A stretch of 29,252 bases of DNA from a virus. A program made the position numbers and the translations under genes. This document shows, in pieces, positions 5,658-11,785 of this stretch. The stretch spans positions 1 through 29,252 of the IMG/VR virus record IMGVR_UViG_3300013131_000181; one strand, 5' to 3'. Position 1 is the first letter of the stretch. Each line of letters starts with the position of its first letter. Below the pieces are notes generated by a model that was not told where the DNA came from, ran no database searches, and saw only the letters and a program-made list of their open reading frames with translations.

Positions 5658-5857
5658 CAGAATTCTATGTCGTCGTTATTGGCAACAGTTTGGATAGTGA
5701 GCAATGGCAGGTTGACGGCATCCGAGGTGACGCAAACGCGGCCCTTGTTACCCAGGATGTAGGGGATGCCGTGATGGCGCAGCCAGTTGACCAAGGCGTC
5801 GCGGTGCTTGTAGCCGCTCCATTCCATCAGTTCAGTTTCTTGGATCAGTTGCATCAT
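5657..5857 (-). CDS. DUF4224-like small protein, candidate excisionase (66 aa)
   Basis: The sequence ELMEWSGYKHRDALVNWLRH followed by GIPYILGNKGRVCV matches the pattern of DUF4224 proteins. These are small winged-helix-like proteins encoded directly upstream of phage integrases. By position and size it is a candidate recombination directionality factor, though this is not proven for the family. It overlaps the preceding gene by its start (TAATG) and the integrase by its stop (TGATG), so the three genes are translationally coupled. Two adjacent ATG codons are possible starts. Confidence 0.75.
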   Translation of the reverse strand: MMQLIQETELMEWSGYKHRDALVNWLRHHGIPYILGNKGRVCVTSDAVNLPLLTIQTVANNDDIEF

Positions 5858-6468
5858 TAATGCTTACATCCCATTATGCACCCAATGGCAACGCCGGATC
5901 TGAACAAGAGCTGATGCTTTTCTTTTATCGCGCAAATTTCGATGTCGGCTTCGTTGGCGATAAGGGATAAATAATTTGCGCTCAATCTTAGTCCGTCAAT
6001 TATTATTGTTTCATCTGGTGGGTACATAGTCCCTAGTCCGCGACAGATATAGCAATCGTCGTTACCGCCAGGTGTTTTTAGCTCGCCTTCTTCGTCGCAG
6101 GTTTTGCAGGGGACATAATAATTATTGTAACCATTTTCCGCGTATGCCTCGCCTGATCCGGCGCATTCCGGGCATTCTTTTACGGTTAATTTTTTTTCAC
6201 CTGAGCAAATTAGGCACTGAATGCGTTCAGGCCATTGCAATTTAGGAAAATTTATAAAAGATAAATCAGGGTCTTCGAATTTACCCAAAATCGCTTTTAT
6301 TCCACTAATTATCGATGTCATATCTTGAGATAATTCCGGGTAGGTGTTGTCGCGCGGTATGCACAGTAGGATATGTCCATTGCAGGCGATAGTTTTGTCG
6401 TCTAGGCAAAAAGGGTTTCTGAGATATTTTCGGATACTGGTTGGGTCGATGAAGTCTTTTAGGTTCAT
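5857..6468 (-). CDS. Protein with inserted DnaJ-type zinc knuckles (203 aa)
   Basis: The middle (about residues 82-150) has four CxxC groups: CLIC, CPEC with AGSGE, CKTC and CYIC with RGLG, the CxxCxGxG style of DnaJ zinc domains. The flanks read like two halves of one beta-rich fold interrupted by the zinc module. The last part (CAIKEKHQLLFRSGVAIGCI) resembles phage proteins with a sliding-clamp-like tail, but that is only an impression. The ATG at 6466-6468 has ggag upstream. It heads the unit that ends in the integrase and may influence excision or replication. Confidence 0.6.
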   Translation of the reverse strand: MNLKDFIDPTSIRKYLRNPFCLDDKTIACNGHILLCIPRDNTYPELSQDMTSIISGIKAILGKFEDPDLSFINFPKLQWPERIQCLICSGEKKLTVKECPECAGSGEAYAENGYNNYYVPCKTCDEEGELKTPGGNDDCYICRGLGTMYPPDETIIIDGLRLSANYLSLIANEADIEICAIKEKHQLLFRSGVAIGCIMGCKH

Positions 6469-6558
6469 TTTTTTCTCCAGCTAAAGAGTGATTTTTTCCT
6501 AACCGATGCGGCATGAAATAGGCTGTATTTTTTGGGGATTTTTATCTGCATGGTTGCT

Positions 6559-6978
6559 TTACTCAATGTCTTTAAGCTGGAAGTGCATGCCGTCGGGTTT
6601 GCTCCAAGTGCCGCCCCAATCGAAACCGTTGTCGGTGAAGCATTTAACGAACTTTGGGGACAGGTTGGGTACACAGCCAAACTGGTTCCATGAGGCATTG
6701 ACATCGATGGCTAAGCCCCAGCTGTGCAGGCTGGCTGTCTGACCGCCCTTTTTTTTGCGGATGTTGAAGCAACCATCCCAGGTTTTCAGCTCTTTAATGC
6801 TGCCGGTTTTGATTAGGGCGGCGAAGGCGTTGGTTAGCGGCTGGATTAGGCGTTTGTTGCAGTAGATGCGCTTGGGGATTACGCCGATTTCCAGCACGAC
6901 CGGTACATCCCATAGCACCATGTCTTTTTCTATGATGGGGTTACCGAGTATTTTTTGGCATTTTGCGGCGATTAGCAT
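6559..6978 (-). CDS. M15-family peptidase, endolysin-like (139 aa)
   Basis: It is a zinc carboxypeptidase or endopeptidase of the M15 (VanY / L-alanyl-D-glutamate peptidase) type that cuts peptidoglycan stem peptides. Zinc ligands visible are His85 and Asp92 in SLHSWGLAIDVN and His132 in PDGMHFQ, with Asp129 as the likely catalytic acid partner. The length matches phage M15 endolysins. There is no signal peptide, so export would need a holin. A GGAGA precedes the ATG (6976-6978), and a promoter lies just upstream. Odd points: it sits in the lysogeny arm, read toward the integrase and far from the holin-like gene at 13,763. It may be the lysis enzyme or a prophage-expressed gene. Confidence 0.85.
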   Translation of the reverse strand: MLIAAKCQKILGNPIIEKDMVLWDVPVVLEIGVIPKRIYCNKRLIQPLTNAFAALIKTGSIKELKTWDGCFNIRKKKGGQTASLHSWGLAIDVNASWNQFGCVPNLSPKFVKCFTDNGFDWGGTWSKPDGMHFQLKDIE

Positions 6979-7006
6979 GATAGTCTCCGGTTATTTGTAG
7001 CGTACA

Positions 7007-7035
7007 AATATATCAAACAGTAAAAATAAAGTAAA
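7007..7035 (-). promoter_or_regulatory. Promoter of the M15 peptidase gene with nearby palindrome
   Basis: On the minus strand, TTTACT (7030-7035) and TATATT (7007-7012) are 17 bp apart. The palindrome ATATCA-AC-TGATAT (7035-7048) abuts the -35 box. The -10 region shares the 11 bases TTGATATATTT with the Cro promoter at 9506-9516. Confidence 0.5.
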
Positions 7036-7096
7036 TATCAACTGATATATTTATTAGACACAAAGTTTCTGGTAGCGATTTTTTAGCGTGGCAATA

Positions 7097-7120
7097 AAAA
7101 ACCCGCCGTAGCGGGTTTTT
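7097..7120 (-). terminator. Bidirectional terminator after the repressor-linked genes
   Basis: AAAAACCCGC (7097-7106), loop CGTA, GCGGGTTTTT (7111-7120). The U-run is present on both strands. It ends the minus-strand unit whose last gene stops at 7144. Confidence 0.85.
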
Positions 7121-7143
7121 ATCTTAAATCGAATTATATAATG

Positions 7144-7650
7144 TTAATCGTAATGAATAATCGACAGCGGCTTTTCCGTCTGCGTTGAAGACGTTCCAGG
7201 CTGCGCCGTTAATGATGTTGAGTTTGTTGGCGGCAACTTCCACATCGCTCCTGTTGCCGGATCGATAATCAACATGCCAATCAATCCACCTAAAAGAATA
7301 TTGCCGAAATACCAGCCATTAATGCCCGCATTTAGCGGCGTTGTAGCGGCTTGGTATCCCGGTTTTTTGTAGTCGATATTATATCGCCCCGGTTTGAAGT
7401 AGCCACCTCCGGTATCCAACGTGACCGTCTGAGGCGTAACACCGCTGTGGATTGACTTACCGGCGTTGTCGATAATGACAAAATCCGCTTTATCCGGCGT
7501 ACTGGTGATGACTACCGGCGAGCTTGATTCGCTGATGATGCTGGCGCAGCCGCTCAGCATGACAATCGATGCTAAAACTAATAATTTATCCTTCCATTTA
7601 CCCTTTTTTCTAAAGTTTAGGATGTAGGTACTCGTTATAAATAATTTCAT
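7144..7650 (-). CDS. Outer-membrane lipoprotein, prophage-expressed (168 aa)
   Basis: An N-terminal basic stretch (RKKGKWKDK) is followed by a hydrophobic core and a lipobox LSGC with Cys35. Ala after the Cys suggests sorting to the outer membrane. The mature part begins with a beta domain (STPDKADFVIIDNAGKSIHS, PEGA-like) and contains a conserved-looking hydrophobic patch, GWYFGNILLGGLIGMLIIDP, common to a family of uncharacterised bacterial and phage lipoproteins. The start at 7650 overlaps the preceding gene by 41 bp, and no better start is in frame. As the last gene of the repressor unit it may alter the cell surface, for example to block superinfection; that is inference. Confidence 0.75.
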   Translation of the reverse strand: MKLFITSTYILNFRKKGKWKDKLLVLASIVMLSGCASIISESSSPVVITSTPDKADFVIIDNAGKSIHSGVTPQTVTLDTGGGYFKPGRYNIDYKKPGYQAATTPLNAGINGWYFGNILLGGLIGMLIIDPATGAMWKLPPTNSTSLTAQPGTSSTQTEKPLSIIHYD

Positions 7651-8068
7651 TAATATCCGTTAGTTTGAATAGATATTGACATTTCTTTGTTGACTTTGGC
7701 TCTGGATGGCATTTTGAAGGCGGGTTTTGCCAATGTCCATGTCGTGTGACTTGTCCGCATGATGGACAGGTGGCTTGCCACCCGCCAGTGATTTTGGTGA
7801 TTTGGTAACGGCTTAAGGCGATTAGGTTGTTTACCAATACGGTTTGTTTGTCTAAATCATAAGCATCCCACGGTTCGCTTATTATTTGGCTGCTATTTTT
7901 ATCAATAAGCCGATATGTGCGTACCAATCTTCTCTCTTTTGTCCATCTGTCTATCGATATTGTCGAGAAATATTCAAAACAATAGGTGTTGTCTGGCGAA
8001 TCAATAATGATTTTTAGTTTTTTGTTATCAAGCAAATCGCGAACAGTGGCGGTATCCATAACGTTCAT
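7610..8068 (-). CDS. Hypothetical protein with Cys cluster (152 aa)
   Basis: I do not recognise this protein. The first 100 residues are mixed alpha/beta (KLKIIIDSPDNTYCFEYFST). The C-terminal third holds CPSCG, then a Cys in SKCHPE and another in KKCQYL, a possible zinc site. It is positioned between the BRCT protein and the lipoprotein, 10 bp after the former and overlapping the latter by 41 bp, so all three are probably co-transcribed with the repressor. There is no strong ribosome-binding site at 8068; a second ATG three codons later is an alternative start. Confidence 0.6.
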   Translation of the reverse strand: MNVMDTATVRDLLDNKKLKIIIDSPDNTYCFEYFSTISIDRWTKERRLVRTYRLIDKNSSQIISEPWDAYDLDKQTVLVNNLIALSRYQITKITGGWQATCPSCGQVTRHGHWQNPPSKCHPEPKSTKKCQYLFKLTDINEIIYNEYLHPKL

Positions 8069-8078
8069 AAATTTTCGG

Positions 8079-8711
8079 TTAAATTGTAATGAAATTTAAG
8101 AACGTTTCTTCGGTTATGATTTGTATCGCTATGCCATTTTCCCGGTAGTGGTAAGCCTTCTCTATTTTGGTACCGTAGTTTTGGGTGATCCAATCCCGGC
8201 TTGCCCCGGAGCCGATGACTAAATAATCGGTTTTTTTGGTGACATTTTTAGTCGCTATGCCGCCAAATTTTTTGATGGCTTGTTCGCAGGATTTTCGGGT
8301 TCCGGCAAAAAATTCGCCGGTTAGACAAAATGTTGAGTTGCTAATAACGACATGGTTCGGATTATCGGCCATAAACTTAAAAGTCCCACCGCTGGCTGAT
8401 CCGGTTTGATGATAGTCGTTACCGGTTATATCCAGCAGCGTTTGATGCAAGTGGGCACGCTCATCTTCAGTAATGATGCCATCGGCTAAAATACTGTCCA
8501 CGCGATTTTTAATGACGTTTAAAGGGAATGTGTTGGTATGTGCTTCGTTGTCCAGCAACCAGAGATTAAGGAAATGGATTTCTTCGTCACTGACATAGTT
8601 GTCTGCGGTTATTCCCAGTAAAATACCCATTAAGGTATTGGCGGCTTTAATTTTGTTGTTGGCCCAATGGATGCCGGGTTCAGGTTGGTTATTGTTGTCG
8701 AATTGCGTCAC
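8079..8711 (-). CDS. TerB-like/BRCT two-domain protein (210 aa)
   Basis: Residues about 20-100 are a helical domain with acidic loops (NYVSDEEIHFLNLWL and ADGIITEDERAHL) like TerB/EF-hand-style metal-binding proteins. Residues about 121-208 are a BRCT domain (FCLTGEF, AIKKFGGIATKNVTKKTDYL, VIGSGAS) like the one at the end of bacterial DNA ligase LigA. BRCT modules bind DNA ends or phosphorylated partners. No ligase or exonuclease domain is present. The start is GTG (8709-8711) behind GAGG. It lies 25 bp downstream of the repressor gene and probably shares its promoter, so it would be made in the lysogen. Confidence 0.8.
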   Translation of the reverse strand: MTQFDNNNQPEPGIHWANNKIKAANTLMGILLGITADNYVSDEEIHFLNLWLLDNEAHTNTFPLNVIKNRVDSILADGIITEDERAHLHQTLLDITGNDYHQTGSASGGTFKFMADNPNHVVISNSTFCLTGEFFAGTRKSCEQAIKKFGGIATKNVTKKTDYLVIGSGASRDWITQNYGTKIEKAYHYRENGIAIQIITEETFLNFITI

Positions 8712-8736
8712 GCGTTACCTCATCAATTTTTGTCAC

Positions 8737-9438
8737 CTATCGTAGCCCCGACCACCAAAACACCCGGCCGAGCACCCGTAGTTCTTGTTCCGATACCGGA
8801 TATTCATCCGGGTATTCGTCGCTGTTGAAGCTGCGCAGGCGGTAGCCGCCGCCGGGCAGCCGATACATCATTTTAATCCTCAGCTCACCGTGGTGGTCGA
8901 TGGCGTACCAGTCACCGTTGACCACGTCTTTTTTTCCGGTGTCGATGCCGACGGTGCAGCCGTCTGGCAATACCGGTTCCATGCTGTTACCCTTCACCGT
9001 CACGCAATAGGCGCGCTCGGTTTGCACGCCTTGGCGCTTCAATGTGGAGCGGGCAAAGCGCAGTTTGCAACCGTGGTTTTCTTGGACTTCGGATGACCCA
9101 ATGCCTGCTGATAGCTTGACCTCTCGTAAAAACGGCAGCGCGACTTCGTCATAATCCAATGGTGTGTGTTCGTCCCATAGGTCTAATCCACCCAGCCATT
9201 CGGCGTTGCTGGCGGGTTTTTGCGCTTCGCTTCTATCCACATCAAGCCAGCCATGAGGTTTTCTCAAGGAGGCTTCTATTTTTCTGGCGACTTTCTCTCC
9301 AATGTTCCTGTGTCCTACTAGCAAATGATTGATGTAGCCAGGTGTGTAATCCAGGTCGTCAGCCAGTTCTTTTTGACTTTCGTATGTGTTTGCAATTGCT
9401 TTTAAATTTTCAATTCTTATGGTTTGCATAGATTTCAT
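8737..9438 (-). CDS. CI-type prophage repressor, HTH plus S24 peptidase (233 aa)
   Basis: The N-terminal XRE-type HTH covers about residues 8-60 (QKELADDLDYTPGYINHLLV). Residues 105-230 form a LexA/CI-like S24 peptidase domain. Catalytic Ser152 in VKGNSMEP and Lys189 in ELRIKMMYR are present, with the self-cleavage pair Ala111-Gly112 in KLSAGIG. It represses the lytic genes and should be inactivated by RecA-stimulated autocleavage during the SOS response. The gene faces away from the Cro-like gene. The start is ATG at 9436-9438 or the Met three codons later; neither has a ribosome-binding site, which fits a leaderless message. Confidence 0.93.
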   Translation of the reverse strand: MKSMQTIRIENLKAIANTYESQKELADDLDYTPGYINHLLVGHRNIGEKVARKIEASLRKPHGWLDVDRSEAQKPASNAEWLGGLDLWDEHTPLDYDEVALPFLREVKLSAGIGSSEVQENHGCKLRFARSTLKRQGVQTERAYCVTVKGNSMEPVLPDGCTVGIDTGKKDVVNGDWYAIDHHGELRIKMMYRLPGGGYRLRSFNSDEYPDEYPVSEQELRVLGRVFWWSGLR

Positions 9439-9444
9439 TTGGCG

Positions 9445-9472
9445 ACTTTAGCAAATGATAAACAAAAGACAA
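9445..9472 (-). promoter_or_regulatory. Repressor promoter (maintenance type), leaderless
   Basis: On the minus strand, TTGTCT (9467-9472) and TAAAGT (9445-9450) are 16 bp apart. The ATG at 9438 follows the -10 box by 6 bases, so transcription would start at or beside the start codon. Confidence 0.5.
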
Positions 9473-9485
9473 TAATCAAATGCTA
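9449..9485. promoter_or_regulatory. Operator half-repeats between repressor and Cro genes
   Basis: TAGCAAATGATAA (9449-9461) and the inverse complement of 9473-9485 (TAGCATTTGATTA) agree at 10 of 13 positions. They form an inverted pair placed over both promoters. A further TCAA...TTGA dyad at 9476-9494 overlaps the -35 box of the Cro promoter. Confidence 0.45.
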
Positions 9486-9514
9486 TTGACTTGAGATATA
9501 GCTGTTGATATATT
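9486..9514 (+). promoter_or_regulatory. Strong early rightward promoter, leaderless Cro message
   Basis: TTGACT (9486-9491), 17-bp spacer, TATATT (9509-9514). The ATG of the Cro-like gene begins at 9521, 7 bases after the -10 box, which is the expected transcription start. There is no room for a normal ribosome-binding site. Confidence 0.75.
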
Positions 9515-9520
9515 TTAGGC

Positions 9521-9721
9521 ATGATTAAAAACGTCAAAAACAAAGAGCTGGCTACTTTCCTTGGTGTAACGCCAGGTTTTGCGTCGCATATCAGAAACGG
9601 CGTTAGAAAGCTGCCGCCTAAAGATTGCGTAAAAGTATCCAAAAAATTTGATATTCCTCTGGATGTGTTGAGGCCTGATATTTTTGGTACAGAGCAGCCA
9701 GAAAGTAACTGCACCGAGTAA
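9521..9721 (+). CDS. Cro/YdaS-like repressor (66 aa)
   Basis: It is a small single-domain helix-turn-helix protein with helices around KNKELATFLGVTPGFASHIR and RKLPPKDCVKVSKKF, like YdaS/Cro proteins. The RKLPPKDC stretch is typical of YdaS-type proteins. It is transcribed divergently from the CI-type repressor and probably represses the maintenance promoter during lytic growth. The start codon sits directly at the predicted transcription start, so initiation is probably leaderless. The tail (GTEQPESNCTE) is likely disordered. Confidence 0.85.
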   Translation: MIKNVKNKELATFLGVTPGFASHIRNGVRKLPPKDCVKVSKKFDIPLDVLRPDIFGTEQPESNCTE

Positions 9722-9722
9722 C

Positions 9723-9825
9723 GCCGCACCGATGCGGCTGCCGAGGCCGGCGGTTCCGGCCACTAATTTTTGAACACAGCCTACCTCCTGTGTGACTTCA
9801 GCGCCCGCTACGGCGGGCTTTTTTT
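9723..9825 (+). terminator. Three consecutive hairpins, the last an intrinsic terminator
   Basis: Hairpin 1: GCCGCA (9723-9728)/TGCGGC (9733-9738). Hairpin 2: GGCCGG (9745-9750)/CCGGCC (9756-9761). Hairpin 3: GCCCGC (9803-9808)/GCGGGC (9813-9818) followed by seven T. It separates the Cro gene from the replication genes, like lambda tR1. Confidence 0.8.
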
Positions 9826-9888
9826 AATTGTAGGCTGATTTTTTGAGCCGTGGTATCGGCCAGACGAGGTAGCCGGTTAGGGGGATTG

Positions 9889-10236
9889 ATGAGCATTGGG
9901 GTGGAGTTGGTCAGGCGGGACGATTTAACGCCGCGCGAGGGAGCGGCGTTTGTGTTGCTGTGTAAGGGTTATTGCAACAAGGCGATTGCCGCTGAGCTGG
10001 CGATTAGCGTGGAGACGGTACGGGATCATCTGGACCGGATTTATCTTAAATTGGACGTGCGCGAGGCTCGGCTTAACGCGCGGTGCGCGGCTATCAGCAA
10101 GGCAGTTGCGCGCGGCATGGTGCGGTTGTCGATGACGGTGTTGTGCGCGGTGCTGGTGGTGCAGGTGGTGTCGATAGATAGCGTTAAGGCCATGCGTCCG
10201 GCAGCGGCTAAGGTGAGGTTGCGCCGTGACTATTAA
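9889..10236 (+). CDS. LuxR-type HTH protein with C-terminal membrane helix (115 aa)
   Basis: Residues about 10-66 are a LuxR/FixJ-type DNA-binding domain. LTPREGAAFVLLCKGYCNKA and the recognition part SVETVRDHLDRIYLKLDV match the family's usual pattern (xLTxRExxV...GxsNKxIAxxLxxSxxTVxxHxxxIxxKLxV). No receiver or sensor domain is present. Residues about 79-97 (RLSMTVLCAVLVVQVVSI) are one hydrophobic helix, followed by a basic tail, so the protein may be tethered to the inner membrane. I chose the ATG at 9889, behind GGGGG, over an upstream GTG at 9850. It is the first gene after the early terminator and overlaps the next by 11 bp. Confidence 0.75.
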   Translation: MSIGVELVRRDDLTPREGAAFVLLCKGYCNKAIAAELAISVETVRDHLDRIYLKLDVREARLNARCAAISKAVARGMVRLSMTVLCAVLVVQVVSIDSVKAMRPAAAKVRLRRDY

Positions 10237-10366
10237 GCGGGGCATCGCACTGGCATGGGTGTTGCTGGCGGCGGCATGGTTGACCGTGTTAGTCGGATGG
10301 CTGCACTATGGGTTGGTGTTGTTCGTGGATGCGGTATTGGCGGGGATTGAGGATGATGTTTTATGA
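10226..10366 (+). CDS. 46-residue single-pass membrane peptide
   Basis: Starting at GTG (10226-10228) inside the end of the LuxR-type gene, this frame encodes a short basic head (TIKRG) and one long hydrophobic segment (LAWVLLAAAWLTVLVGWL and the following LVLFVDAVLAG), then an acidic end (EDDVL). It looks like one long or two short membrane helices. The function is unknown. The 11-bp overlap suggests coupling with the preceding gene, which also has a membrane helix. Confidence 0.5.
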   Translation: MTIKRGIALAWVLLAAAWLTVLVGWLHYGLVLFVDAVLAGIEDDVL

Positions 10367-10439
10367 CGGTTGGAGTATCGGTGTGAGTACAAAGACGGCG
10401 GTCGCGCGCAGCCTGGACCGGATTGGGGATGGCGCATGA
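10353..10439 (+). CDS. Possible 28-residue peptide linking to dnaB
   Basis: An ATG at 10353 opens a short frame ending in an ATGA overlap with the helicase start at 10436. It overlaps the 46-residue gene by 14 bp. The only support is the tight overlap at both ends, so it may simply serve to couple translation. Confidence 0.25.
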   Translation: MMFYDGWSIGVSTKTAVARSLDRIGDGA

Positions 10440-11785
10440 CGGCGCTGGTGCCTCCGCATTCACTGGCCGCCGAGCAGTCGGTATTGGGCGGCGTGCTGTT
10501 GGATAATTCGGCGTGGCCGGCGGTGCAGGCGGTGTTGCGTTTTTCTGACTTTTACACCAAGCCGCATCAGGTGTTGTTCCGGGCGCTGGCGGCGATGCTG
10601 GCCGATGGTCAGGCGGTGGATGTGCTGACGGTGCATGAGTTTTTGATCAGCAAGGGCCATGCCGAGACGGTGGGCGGCTTGGCGTATATCGGACAGCTGG
10701 CGAGGGATACACCCAGCGTGGCGAATATCGGCAGTTACGCGGCAATTGTTAAGGATAAGTCGATTGCCCGGCAGGTGTTGGTGCAGGGCCGGGCGTTGAT
10801 GGATCAGGCTTTGGCCGGGGCGTTGTCGGCGCGGGAGCTGGTGGCGTTGGTGGAGCAGTCGGCGGTGGATTTGGGTCGGCAGTTGAGCCGGGGCGAGCGG
10901 GGGTTGGTCAGTTGCCGGGAGGTGATGGGCGAGGTGTTGGAGCGCATGGAGGCCGCGTTTGATCGCGATGGGCAGTTGGCGGGGGCGGCATGCGGTTTTA
11001 AGGACCTCGATCAGTTGACGTCGGGGTTTGGCGGAGGGGATTTGGTGGTGATTGCGGCGCGGCCGTCGATGGGTAAAACGGCGTTTGTGTTGAATATTGC
11101 CGAGCACTTGGCGAAATCAGGCCAGGTGGTGGCGTTTTTTTCGATGGAGATGCAGGCGTGGCAAATCGGGCAGCGCTTGTTGTCGTCGGTTTCGCATGTC
11201 AGCCTTAAGCGGGTGCGTGAAAGTTGGCGCTTGGGCGATGATGAGTGGGCTAGGATTACTGCTGGCTGTCAGAGGGTGATGGATGATCCCTTGTATGTGG
11301 ACGATACGCCGGGGTTGACGGTGTCGGCTGTGCGTTCACGCTGTGTGCAGTTGATGGCGGAGTTGCGCGAGTCGCATCCGGCTGGCCTTGGGGCGATTTG
11401 TATCGATTATTTGCAGTTGATGGGTTCTGACCGGGATCGGGGAGCGAACCGTAATGCGGAGATTGAGGATATTACTCGGTCTTTGAAGCGGTTTGCTAAG
11501 GAGCTGAATATTCCGATTTTGTTGCTTAGTCAGCTAAATAGGGAGTTGGAGCGTAGGCCGAATAAGCGGCCGGTATCGGCGGATTTACGCGACTCGGGCA
11601 GTATTGAGCAGGATGCGGATGTGGTGCTGATGTTGTATCGAGATGAGGTGTACAACGAGGATACGCCGGATAAGGATATTGCCGAGGTGATTGTGTGCAA
11701 GCAGCGTAACGGGCCGCTGGGGACGATTAGGTTAGCGTTCGATGGTGAGCATACGCGGTTCCGTGATTTGGCGGGAGACTATTGA
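10436..11785 (+). CDS. dnaB: Replicative DNA helicase, DnaB family (449 aa)
   Basis: It unwinds DNA at the phage replication fork and replaces or supplements the host DnaB. The N-terminal domain (about 10-110; AAEQSVLGGVLLDN, DFYTKPHQVLF) and the RecA-like C-terminal domain (about 180-449) are both complete. Walker A is AARPSMGKT at residues 207-215 and Walker B lies in AICIDYLQLMG. The motif LSQLNRELERRPNKRPVSAD and the DADVVLMLYRDE stretch are typical. The length matches bacterial DnaB. I chose the ATG at 10436 because homology begins there; an upstream TTG at 10370 adds an unrelated head. Its stop overlaps the next start (TGATG). Confidence 0.95.
   Translation: MTALVPPHSLAAEQSVLGGVLLDNSAWPAVQAVLRFSDFYTKPHQVLFRALAAMLADGQAVDVLTVHEFLISKGHAETVGGLAYIGQLARDTPSVANIGSYAAIVKDKSIARQVLVQGRALMDQALAGALSARELVALVEQSAVDLGRQLSRGERGLVSCREVMGEVLERMEAAFDRDGQLAGAACGFKDLDQLTSGFGGGDLVVIAARPSMGKTAFVLNIAEHLAKSGQVVAFFSMEMQAWQIGQRLLSSVSHVSLKRVRESWRLGDDEWARITAGCQRVMDDPLYVDDTPGLTVSAVRSRCVQLMAELRESHPAGLGAICIDYLQLMGSDRDRGANRNAEIEDITRSLKRFAKELNIPILLLSQLNRELERRPNKRPVSADLRDSGSIEQDADVVLMLYRDEVYNEDTPDKDIAEVIVCKQRNGPLGTIRLAFDGEHTRFRDLAGDY

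Noticed and set aside
10460-11107. Long minus-strand frame opposite dnaB (215 residues)
   Set aside because: It is His/Arg/Gln-rich, the usual antisense shadow of a G-rich coding strand, and dnaB is certain on the other strand.
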